From: Scylla paramamosain
Lineage: Eukaryota; Arthropoda; Malacostraca; Decapoda; Portunidae
Length of the DNA stretch: 64,000 bases
Assembly (NCBI RefSeq): GCF_035594125.1
Contig: NC_087156.1
Location: forward strand, 22,630,497 to 22,694,496
Reading direction: 5' to 3'
Below, one piece after another: positions 46,250 to 64,000 of this stretch. How positions within the stretch are numbered: position 1 is the first letter of the stretch; each line of letters begins with the position of its first letter. The notes beneath the pieces were generated by a model, which made no database searches, had not been told where the DNA came from, and saw only the letters and a list, made by a program, of their open reading frames with translations. The position numbers were made by a program, and so were the translations under genes.

Positions 46250-46507
46250 CTCAAGATTTGGCGTAGACCATTTCAGATCTACACGCACATTCACACTCAC
46301 AACTTGAATAAGCAGGGTGGGTTTCCCAGCCATTTGTTCCTTCAAGGAGTCAGGGTCACAACTTCTAGCCTTACATTCTATACTATTCACTACTCGGTGG
46401 ACAAAACCTGCAGAGTGAAAAAGAAAAACCCATTTTGTCTCCATCCAGCTCATGATTCGAACCTGGGACGTCTACAGTGAGGCAAGCACGCTAGTCACGA
46501 CACCACC

Positions 46508-46512
<5 letters not shown>
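46187..46512 (-). repeat. tRNA-derived SINE (-) with (GT)n tail
   Basis: On the minus strand the unit begins at about 46512 with CTCGGTGGTGTCGTG, continues as ACTAGCGTGCTTGCCTC (A-box and D-arm-like), and has a B box in CCAGGTTCGAATC about 45 bases further on. A non-tRNA body follows (GATGGAGACAAAATGGG and so on) and it ends in about 30 GT units (46187-46249 as CA on +). Pol III internal promoters of this kind drive SINE transcription. The 5' end abuts an AAT tract, so target duplications cannot be read. Confidence 0.65.
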
Positions 46513-46572
<60 letters not shown>

Positions 46573-46650
46573 TGCAACAACAACAACAACAACTATAAGA
46601 ACAGCAACAACAACAACAACAGCAAAACAACAACGACGACGACGACAACG
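46513..46650. repeat. (AAT)n and (CAA)n(CGA)n tract
   Basis: About 19 AAT units at 46513-46571 are followed by CAA and CGA/GAC triplets to about 46650. Confidence 0.94.
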
Positions 46651-47090
46651 ATCACATCGCAACCACACAATACACACACAGCAAACATTTAATCACCCAC
46701 TCTCCGGGCACACTGCACCCCACACACACCGCAGAGCACAGCACACCGTGACGCACACTCCCGCCACTCACGCATGACGCAACGCTTGCACACCATCAGT
46801 TCAATGCAGCGTCCCCGCCAAGACGCGCGGAATTCTGTGCTCTCGCTACAATGAGAAGGATGACAATTAAGTGACAGGAACACAACATACCATATCAAAT
46901 TAATACAATTATCCCTCGGCTCATCCGCGTCCCAGCAGCAGCGGGCGGGATGTAATTGCCTTGTATCTATTATTCCACATGAGCCGCTACAAAACTGCGT
47001 TTTTTTTTTTTTTCATAATATATTTTATTTATCATGGAGATGATGGTGATGAGAGACTAATACAACGAATTAGGAAAGCTTTCAAGCTAT

Positions 47091-47091
<1 letters not shown>
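46651..47091. other. Non-coding block
   Basis: Unique sequence with a T16 run near 46999-47014. No gene recognised. Confidence 0.45.

Positions 47092-47147
<56 letters not shown>
47092..47147. repeat. (CA)n microsatellite
   Basis: About 28 CA units. Confidence 0.96.
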
Positions 47148-47148
<1 letters not shown>

Positions 47149-48535
47149 CGGTGGCTCAAATAAGTCAACAGAAGTGATGATAAATGTGTTTTCTATCACG
47201 AATTTTAAATTCAAATAATCACTTGTATTCATATCCTCACAGTCGACTCACAAATACTTGCACTGTACATTACCTCATCGTCATCACCATCACCACCGTC
47301 TTCGTTTCTATCACCATTATCATAAACCACATTATTTCTGCATCACAGGGCGATTCTGATCTCTAAAACATATGAAGGGAAAAGATAAAAGTAATAACTG
47401 TCCTAATATACTATAGCACTTTTATCAATAAATATTTTTCCTGGCTGAGACGTCCTCCGCCTATCAGCTGGCACGTATGTAACTGTTGGCGGGCTGTCAC
47501 TCCACATGAACTTATAAAAACCGTTAATCTTTGTCTAATAATGTTTTTTTTTTCCTCTACTGTGTCAAGGAGTCCGGACACAGACACTCACTAAAGGAGT
47601 AGGGGAGGGAAATCTGGCTCATTTTGCTGCTGCTAATGAATTACTTATACAAAATTTCTAATATAAGAGTGATATGAGAAATGACCTTAAAATCTAACAC
47701 AATGTAAGACCACTTGGGGAAAGCAACCAGGCATCGCAGTGTAGCCCAGCTGTGTACTGTAAGTCACGATGACTGTCTTAAATCATTCATGGGGATGCGT
47801 ACTTTATACAGTGAATACTTCCCCCTGACACCCGATATATTCTGTGGTACTGAAATGAGCAGTCAAAGCACAGGGTAGGAGCATTTCTTACAGACAACTC
47901 GACCACGAGCATGTTACTGAGAGCGGCACGCCTTGGCACACAAGGAGCTGTGCTGATATGCGGGTTACATCTTCTGCTTAATGAACAGCTTCTTTAAGAA
48001 GGGCGTTAGGCAGTGTTATGTTCTTATTCGTATACTTATTAATACCTATTAATGTGAAAGGAACGGAGATGAAATGTAACAATAGGAATGTAGTGTGGCT
48101 GGACGTGGCAGCCAAAACAAGTTGGGTCTGCAGAGTTGCGGATGTCACCCAGAGCACAGGATATCTGGACTCCTTAAGAGATAAGACATAACGTTGACAT
48201 AGTCGGTGGTGGTGATCAAACATCCAGGCGTCCTGTTTCCTAATACAATAAAGTAACGAGCTGGGGCGGATGGATAGCAGACTCATCCCAGATACGAGAA
48301 CGGGGAGAACAAGCTAGAGTCTGTACAAACTGTAATTGTAATATATAAAGAAGCAAACACGGAGAGTGTTCTCCGCTTCATACCCACGAGTATCAGGTAT
48401 CAGTGTAACAAGGGGGTAATAACCATTTATCTCTTACTTGATTCAAAGCATATTAAACTGCTAATTCAATCACAGTAAATAATCGATGGTTAGCAACCTT
48501 GATGTGTTTGAGTGTTTAATGAATGCACGCGGCGT
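47148..48535. other. Non-coding block
   Basis: About 1.4 kb of unique sequence. A 102-codon minus frame at 47978-48286 has no recognisable domain. Confidence 0.42.
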
Positions 48536-48539
48536 GTGG

Positions 48540-49243
<704 letters not shown>

Positions 49244-49284
<41 letters not shown>

Positions 49285-49327
49285 TCTCTCTCTCTCTCTT
49301 CCTCTCTCTCTCTCTCTCTCTCTCTCA

Positions 49328-49383
<56 letters not shown>
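49244..49383. repeat. (CT)n(CA)n compound microsatellite
   Basis: CT units with two interruptions, then about 28 CA units. Confidence 0.96.
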
Positions 49384-51096
<1,713 letters not shown>

Positions 51097-51140
51097 TGTC
51101 GAGCCGTCGGCACAATTCGTCTGGGAGAGTTGGGTGAGAT

Positions 51141-51204
51141 TGTGGTGGTGGGTGGTGGTGGTGGTGGTGGTGGTGGTGGTGGTGGTGGTGGCGGCGGCGG
51201 CGGG
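51141..51204. repeat. (GGT)n(GGC)n tract
   Basis: About 16 GGT units followed by 4 GGC units. Confidence 0.95.
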
Positions 51205-52852
51205 AGGTTATAGTCAGATTCCTTTAGGAAGAGAGGAAAAGGGAAGAGATACGGGAAAGGGAGGAAGCGGGAGCTCCATTGCCGGCTCTTCCCCTCCGCG
51301 TGAAGGATATTGCGAAACTGAAAACCGTGCAGCATGAAGCGACAAAGAAGAATTCAACCTTACGCAATAAAGCCCAAGAAGCACCGACAGAATGAACACA
51401 ATTTCATCGAGATGCCACGCTCTGAGAGCAGACTTCTCACATAACTTAAAATGCCTAAACGATTTACTGGTGCCAATACCAGCGGCGCCTGTCCCCGACA
51501 CTTCCCAGACAACAGTCAGAACCATACATCTCACATGACAGGTACCATTACATTCCACTACAGTAGTATTCCCATATCATCAGGTACGGAAATATTGACA
51601 GCCTTCTTCAGTGAGGCTGCCTGGTTGTGTAATAGCTGTAATGCAACAAGTGTATTTACTTCACGGCAGGCCTGCTGCTGGAGGCATGCCGCAGCCTGTG
51701 CCCGCCTTGTGTGGTGCGGGGACGGCAGAGAGGGATTCCATTCACTGAATGGGAATTAATCAGGTTTCTTTACGCTGTAGATCGATATCTTCATTCAGTA
51801 GCATTTGTCATTAATCAGTAGCACGAATTTTTAAGCTATTGTTATTTTATCTTATTTATAATACATTTTTTATTAGTCTGTTAACTTATCTACATATTTA
51901 CTTAGTATTTTTCACTGGCGTTTTGCGTGACGCGCGTCGCGGTACTGCACTGGAACAGCTTCCAGCGGCCACCAGCGAGCACAGACCCTTCGGCGTTCCT
52001 CGGCGGCACGTTTCTCCCTCCTGGTGGGTATGACTATGAAAATGAAATATGATGCGAGCAGCTCGTCAAAAGGCGAAACAACTACCATAAATTTGAATGG
52101 CCTTTGAAGGAAGACGATGAGATTGGTTGCCGAGACTATTATTATGACGACACTTTGGATACGGCTTGAGAAAAAAAAAAAAAAAAGTATAAAGTCAGTG
52201 GCTGGAACACTTGAAAGAGTTTGCGCTCCAGGGAGAATGTTTGGGTCTCGACTTCACTTCAATGGTCAAAATTCTGAGCATAACAATCCGTCATAAATCC
52301 TTTCCCTGTGGCAGCAAAACATACCGGCGGTGTGTGGCGTCCCGGCGGGCGTATACCGATCCTCAACCAGGCGGGGAAATGGTGACGAGTCTTCCACACG
52401 CCACACGCGACGACTCCTAAACGACGCAACGGTCCTGGCACGACACCAATTTCCAAAACAAGAAACCTTAACTAAGCACATTTCCTCCCTGTGAAACAAA
52501 AACGAAGGGGGAAAGAGAACCCCCTAAAGGCACTCATTTCTGGCCATCAAAGCGCTTACAGCAGGGCGAAACTGGAGCCTCGGGGACACTCAGGGACAAA
52601 GTAGTTCACGCTTACTGAGGCAGGAAGAGGCGAACGGACGAAGGCAAGGAGGGAGGGGGAGGAGAGGGAGGAACACAGGAAGGGGACAGGAGCAGGAAGG
52701 AGAGGAGGGAGACAGTAATAAAGTCGGGAAGCCTCGGACACTCTAGAAGGAAAAGTCGTATTCATAAAGTTTCCAGATTGCAGCAGCACTCCGTTAAGCT
52801 TTGATGGCTCGGGACGGACCGCCTTCTCTCGCACTTGGAGGACGAGCACGAG
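51205..52852. other. Non-coding block
   Basis: Unique sequence with an A16-17 run at about 52171-52186. No gene recognised. Confidence 0.45.
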
Positions 52853-53008
52853 GACGACGACGACGACAAGGAGGAGGAGGAGGAGGAGGAGGAGGAGGAC
52901 GAAGAGCAGAAAGACGAAGAAGGAATGGATGACAATGACGACGATAATGATAAAAACAAGGACAATAAAAATGATAATAGCAACAGTAACAAGAGTAACC
53001 ACAATAAT

Positions 53009-53055
<47 letters not shown>

Positions 53056-53100
53056 GGAGGAGGACGAGGAGAAGGAGGAGGAGGAGGAGGAGGAGGAGGA
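52853..53100. repeat. Compound triplet tract (GAC)(GGA)(AAT)(CAA)(GGA)
   Basis: GAC/GAG triplets, about 10 GGA units, irregular GAT/AAT units, about 15 CAA units (53008-53055) and about 15 GGA units follow. A 286-codon minus frame and several shorter frames across it are low-complexity artefacts. Confidence 0.95.
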
Positions 53101-53623
53101 GAGAAGGCGGAGTAGTCGGAGTTGTGCGAGTAGCAGAAGGAAGGAGGAGGCATGAATCTCGTGTACGGGCGAGCTGTTCTTGTAGTAGCTCAGCTTCTCC
53201 TCTACTAGGCACAGGCGTCATCAAGCTCCTGCCGCCAAGACTGCTTAATTTCCTGTGACTAACAAGGCTGCAAGGTGACCCGCGCGGCCCGAGAGGAAGG
53301 CGTTGCTGGCGGCGGTGCGTGGAGGGAAAGGGAGGTGTTATCATGATGGAGGTACTGACGGTGGTGATGGTGGCGTAGGAAGGACAGGGTGGCTGCCAGA
53401 AGGTGGTCACACTCACCGTTACTGCACAGCGGGAGGAGAGTAGCAGGCGTATCTCTGTCTGAGCAGGACGGCCGCCAACCCAACAGACACCTGAAAAATA
53501 GAGAGAAGAGTGTCAAGTTCAAAAGCCAAGGAATACGACTAAATTTAACCGAATACTTTTGTACGAGACGTGAGAGTGCAATAGATTACCAACATTTTTC
53601 TTGCACGGGCATGTTCATACACG
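53101..53623. other. Non-coding block
   Basis: Unique sequence. No gene recognised. Confidence 0.45.

Positions 53624-53713
<90 letters not shown>
53624..53713. repeat. (CA)n microsatellite
   Basis: About 44 CA units. Confidence 0.97.
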
Positions 53714-53714
<1 letters not shown>

Positions 53715-53987
53715 GGCTAGGTAAAGGTAGCAAGGGATTTACAGTACATGTCTTCGTATTCTCTGTGTTGCAAAGGCGACTAGGAGGGGCGAGCGCTGCT
53801 GGCAGACCCTTCCTCAGAAAACTTTGTTCTTCTCTTAAAACAAGAAGGAAACAGAAAGGGCATTTTCTTTTATATTTCAGATTTCTTTATTTCTTACATT
53901 GTTATCTTTAAAATGTTTTCTTCTTGAATGCCGCCTGACATACATGGCAAGAGGAAACTGTGTGTGTGTCTACTGTATTGTGTCTAT

Positions 53988-54147
<160 letters not shown>

Positions 54148-54306
54148 TCCTAAAAGATGAATTTCAAACCCAAGCCACAAACCACCATATTTCCCCTTCA
54201 AAGTAATCCTTCTGGAGTATACAACTGCGCTCCCAACCCTCTACAGTCACTAATCTTTTTCTTACGTGCTTTTAAAATCATGTCCTCTGTTGCAGGTCGT
54301 TTAACA

Positions 54307-55362
54307 ATGAGCGCTGAACAGCGAACAAACTTGAAGTTTTTGGTGCAGTTGGGGAAAACGCCGTCAGAAGCACTGGGTATGCTGCAAAAAGTGTACGGGG
54401 ATGAGACAATGTCACGCTCACGTGTTTTTGAGTGGTGCAAGAGGTTCAAAGAGGGCTGGGAGGACGTGGAAGATGACCCCAGGAGTGGAAGACCCTCAAC
54501 GAGCAGGAATGAGGCCAATGTTGAGCGTGTCAAGCAGATGGTGCGTGACGATCGTCGGTTGACTGTTCGAAAGATCGCAGATGAGCTTGGCATGAACCAC
54601 AACAGCGTGTGGAAGATTATCACTGAAGATCTGGGCATGCGGAAAGTCTGTGCGAAGATGGTGCCGAGACTCCTGAACGATGACCAGAAGGGACGACGCA
54701 TGCAGGTGTGTCAGGACATCCTCGAGCGTCTGGAAACTGAACCAGACTTGCTCAGGAGAGTCATCACCGGCGATGAGTCCTGGGTATTTGAGTACGACCC
54801 GGAGACCAAACGCCAGAGCCTTCAATGGAAGAGTCCGGCGTCGCCACGGCCGAAGAAAGCAAGGCAGTCCAGGTCCAGCTTCAAGGTCATGTTGATCGCT
54901 TTCTTCGATGTGAGGGGCATCGTCCACTGCGAGTTCTTGCCACAGGGCCAGACAGTCAACCAACATGTGTACAAAGAAGTACTGCGGCGTCTGCTTCGTG
55001 CAGTGCGCGAGAAGAGGCGGGAGTTGTGGCAGGGCAACTCGTGGCTGCTTCACCACGACAATGCGCCTGCTCACAATGCTCTGAGCATCAGAGAGTTCTT
55101 GGCCAAGAAGAACATCGCCGTGCTGGAGCAACCGCCCTACTCACCTGACCTCGCTCCGTGCGACTTCTTCCTCTTCCCCAAGCTCAAGGAGGTCATGAAG
55201 GGGACCCGTTTTGATGATGCGGACGACATCAAAAAGGCCGTGACGACGGAGCTGAGGAGCATCCCGCAAGAATCCTTCCAGCAGTGCATGCAAGCCTGGC
55301 AGAGAAGGATGGACAAGTGCATGCGGTGCCAGGGGGATTACTTCGAAGGAGATAACCTATAG
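54307..55362 (+). CDS. Mariner transposase (DD34D)
   Basis: Cut-and-paste transposase that would act in the nucleus on the element's own ends. From ATG 54307 it has 351 codons, close to the usual 345 or so. The frame stays open upstream to ATG 54157 (401 codons), but those extra residues have no family match and are leader-like; ATG 54280 is another option. Residues about 1-110 form the paired helix-turn-helix DNA-binding region, with FEWCKRFKEGW, DDPRSGRPST as the linker hook, and LTVRKIADELGMNHNSVWK as the second HTH. The catalytic triad is D156 (TGDESW), D251 (HHDNAPAH) and D286 (SPDLAPCDFF), with exactly 34 residues between the last two. The C-terminus ends in the typical CQGDYFEGDN. No stop or frameshift is present. 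The coding sequence is more GC-rich than the flanks. Confidence 0.94.
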   Translation: MSAEQRTNLKFLVQLGKTPSEALGMLQKVYGDETMSRSRVFEWCKRFKEGWEDVEDDPRSGRPSTSRNEANVERVKQMVRDDRRLTVRKIADELGMNHNSVWKIITEDLGMRKVCAKMVPRLLNDDQKGRRMQVCQDILERLETEPDLLRRVITGDESWVFEYDPETKRQSLQWKSPASPRPKKARQSRSSFKVMLIAFFDVRGIVHCEFLPQGQTVNQHVYKEVLRRLLRAVREKRRELWQGNSWLLHHDNAPAHNALSIREFLAKKNIAVLEQPPYSPDLAPCDFFLFPKLKEVMKGTRFDDADDIKKAVTTELRSIPQESFQQCMQAWQRRMDKCMRCQGDYFEGDNL

Positions 55363-55396
55363 TTTGTAGCCTGGATGTGAAATAAAACTTGTGTGG

Positions 55397-57984
<2,588 letters not shown>

Positions 57985-58078
57985 GGAAGTGGTGGTGGTG
58001 GTGGTAGTGGTGGTGGTGGTGGTGGTGGTGGTGGTGGTGGTGGTGGTGGTGGTGGTGGTGGTGGCGACGGCGGCGGCG
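57985..58078. repeat. (GGT)n tract
   Basis: About 26 GGT units with one AGT interruption, ending in GGCGGC. Confidence 0.95.
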
Positions 58079-58481
58079 CGTGAGGAGAAATGATCGTGTG
58101 TTAACTTTAATGGAGTCATTTATCGATGCATAATCACGTCACATCGGCTTAGTCACGAGACTATTTCTAGTCCTCGTGCAAATAAGAGAATAATTTTCTT
58201 CGCTTAAAAGGAAAAAAAAATGTCGCTTTGACTGTCGAAACATTTCATCACTAAGCGTTCTCATTTTTTTTTATTTATTCATTTTTTTTTTAACAATCGG
58301 TGGTGGAAGCGATGGGTTAAACACTTCTAAAAGTGAAACATCTGACCTGCTCTGCCTGACGGGAAGACAAACAGCCTCCAAGGATTTCCCAGTAAATGTG
58401 AGTCAGAGAGCGGAGCGCCAAGTGAATGTGTGGGGGATGCGAGCATCGCGCAGACATGAAATGCCCCCTTGTGGCAGTTAT

Positions 58482-58482
58482 G

Positions 58483-58567
<85 letters not shown>
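58482..58567. repeat. (CA)n microsatellite
   Basis: About 43 CA units. Confidence 0.97.

Positions 58568-62103
<3,536 letters not shown>

Positions 62104-62195
<92 letters not shown>
62104..62195. repeat. (AT)n microsatellite
   Basis: About 46 AT units. Confidence 0.97.
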
Positions 62196-62196
<1 letters not shown>

Positions 62197-63287
62197 CAAA
62201 TTTAACATCAAAGTCCACATTAATTCCAAAAAAGAAACTCATTAGGAAGGTGACAAAAAATTATTCCGTAATGTACAAAAAATAAATAAACGTATAAATA
62301 AATACATAAACAAATAAATTTTTGATAATAATATATGATACAAAAAAGGTTTACACAAAAATTACAGTGTTTGCTCATCTCTGTACATTTGGCGCAGTGT
62401 TGCGTGCAAATGATAATGGCATGCGGGAGGGTGCACGGCGGAGTGCCACGGGGGGAACAGGACCGGCATAACAGTGGCAGCGTGGCCTTGTCGCCATGCC
62501 AGGTGTTGCCAAGACTTAATGAACCGAATCTGACAAGTTATCAGGAAGAGTAGGTAGGTGGATGCCAGCACATCATTAGAGACCCGCGGCTCTCGCTGTG
62601 TCCAGCAGGGGCGAGCAGGCGCTCGCACTTCAAAACAACACTCACCAAATAAATTTACCAAAAATTCACACATAGCGTCACCTTAAGGGATACAGACAGA
62701 GAAAATTGGAGAATGCAGCAAAATTCTTAGTACTGAACTGAACAAACAGTACCTGTTTGTGACTTAAATTTATTTTTTTTCAGCGTTTTTTTATTTGTAA
62801 TATAAAATAAGTGTACGAAATATTTGCTTTTGCATCAGACGACTCGAAATAATACTTTATATAACATTTTTATCGTAAAACAGTGAATTTTACTTAATTA
62901 GTGTTATTTTGAAATGAATATGCGTGTGTGTGGAGGTGAGGCAGGGCAGGGAACGGGTGGGTTAGCCGAGGCTTGCCACTAAGCAGGTGAAAGACTGTTG
63001 ATGAGGCACGATTAACTATTTTCTTCTATTTTACTTATTTATTATTTATCTATTTATTTATTTACTTTATTTTTTTATTTTATTTTTTTTTTTTGTTAAT
63101 TGCACGAGCTAAACGTGAAACAGCGGATCAAGGGGAGGTCACCTTACTGTTGGATAACAAATGGTGGGAGGGTGAGGGAGGCTGTTTGAACAAATGCTGC
63201 ATACCAGGGAACATAACCAATCTGCTTTAAGCCTTGCGTTCAGACAGCAAAACGCGTCTGGTGCTAAAACGCCTAAGAAGCTTTCTA

Positions 63288-63290
<3 letters not shown>
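62196..63290. other. Non-coding block
   Basis: Unique AT-rich sequence around a GC-richer patch at 62400-62650. A 103-codon minus frame at 62362-62673 is unassigned. T-rich TTTA stretches lie at 63030-63095. Confidence 0.42.

Positions 63291-63367
<77 letters not shown>
63291..63367. repeat. (GA)n microsatellite
   Basis: About 38 GA units followed by a G-rich GGTGGGGGGAGGGGG stretch (63367-63381). Confidence 0.96.
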
Positions 63368-63370
<3 letters not shown>

Positions 63371-63641
63371 GGGGGGAGGGGGAATACAAGAAAAGTTGCC
63401 AGAATGAAGAGCCTTAGAGGGCACAGTGATACGATAGACAGTGGGAATGGTGCGGGGCGACGAGGGGTGGGGACGGGGCAAGACAGGGTCAGGAGGGGAC
63501 TGCAGTGTCATCCGCACCGCAGCCAATCCGAATATTTCCAGCATAAATCCGGGTTATGTGTACGTGTTCGCTGCTATCCATCACTTTTATTGAAAAACCG
63601 GCGATACAGATACGCGGCGTATATCGAATAATATTAAGTAA

Positions 63642-63742
63642 AGAGGAGGAGGAGGAGGAGGAGGAGGAGGAGGAGGAGGAGGAGGAGGAGGAGGAGGAGG
63701 AGGAGGAGTAGGAGGAGAAGGAGGAAGAGGAGGAGGAGAGTT
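63642..63742. repeat. (GGA)n tract
   Basis: About 22 perfect GGA units to 63708, then GTA/GAA-interrupted units. Confidence 0.95.
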
Positions 63743-64000
63743 TCGCACTAAAATCCAGTGGTTGTTTGACTGCACTAGGCACGGGACACACATATATACG
63801 GACTTGCACCAAGTGTATCTCTCACGTCAAACTCGCGGAGTCTTTCGTACTCTGAAGGTCGGCCACCAGTTGACACATCTCCATTGAAGTTTTCCTGATC
63901 ATCACTAACACAGAAGACGGTTGAGGAAAGTACTCATATATAGGAAATGCTGGGTAAGTTCCTTCGCCCTACATCCTCTGCTCCACTTAAACCTGCCAAC
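63743..64000. other. Non-coding end of window
   Basis: Unique sequence. Nothing recognised. Confidence 0.45.

Noticed and set aside
52556..53416. 286-codon minus-strand frame
   Set aside because: Its centre is poly-Leu/Val/Ile from GGA and CAA triplets. The flanks show no domain and several overlapping frames are open too.

Overview
The window looks like nuclear DNA of a decapod crustacean, most likely a brachyuran crab. The reasons are an extreme density of long perfect AT, CA/GT, GA/CT, GGA, AAT and CAA microsatellites, eukaryotic transposons with an intron and AATAAA signals, tRNA-derived SINE-like units, and two broken copies of a non-LTR retrotransposon that I recognise as a very common crab family. 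The taxon is an inference, not a search result. No host protein-coding gene, rRNA or tRNA gene could be supported. Nearly all long open frames are microsatellites read as dipeptide or tripeptide runs.

Layout. 1-17.2 kb: unique non-coding DNA cut up by microsatellites, including a 0.4 kb GA/GAA purine tract at 5.8-6.2 kb and a (CTG)23(CTA)19 tract at 8.6 kb. 17.2-20.0 kb: a degraded endonuclease-domain relic of a non-LTR element (+) and a heavily mutated mariner transposase (-). 24.1-26.1 kb: a fragment of the crab LINE (-) that carries a YVDD reverse-transcriptase motif. 33.9-38.6 kb: the most interesting segment. A 2.4 kb Mutator-like (MULE) element sits inside a (CA)n tract. It has an intron-split FLYWCH zinc finger, a MULE C-terminal region fused to a C3HC4 RING finger, many TCCTAC/GTAGGA subterminal motifs, and an apparent internal deletion of the catalytic core. 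Beside it lies a 2 kb copy of the crab LINE (-). 45.2-46.5 kb: two SINE-like units in opposite orientations. 54.1-55.4 kb: a 1,313 bp mariner with perfect 32 bp terminal inverted repeats and one uninterrupted DD34D transposase frame, inserted at TA in a compound microsatellite. 56-64 kb: unique sequence and microsatellites.

The mobile elements do not form a pathway. They are independent insertions of different ages. The mariner looks young and intact, the MULE is an internally deleted derivative, and the LINEs, the old mariner and the endonuclease relic are dead. Several of them begin or end exactly at microsatellites.
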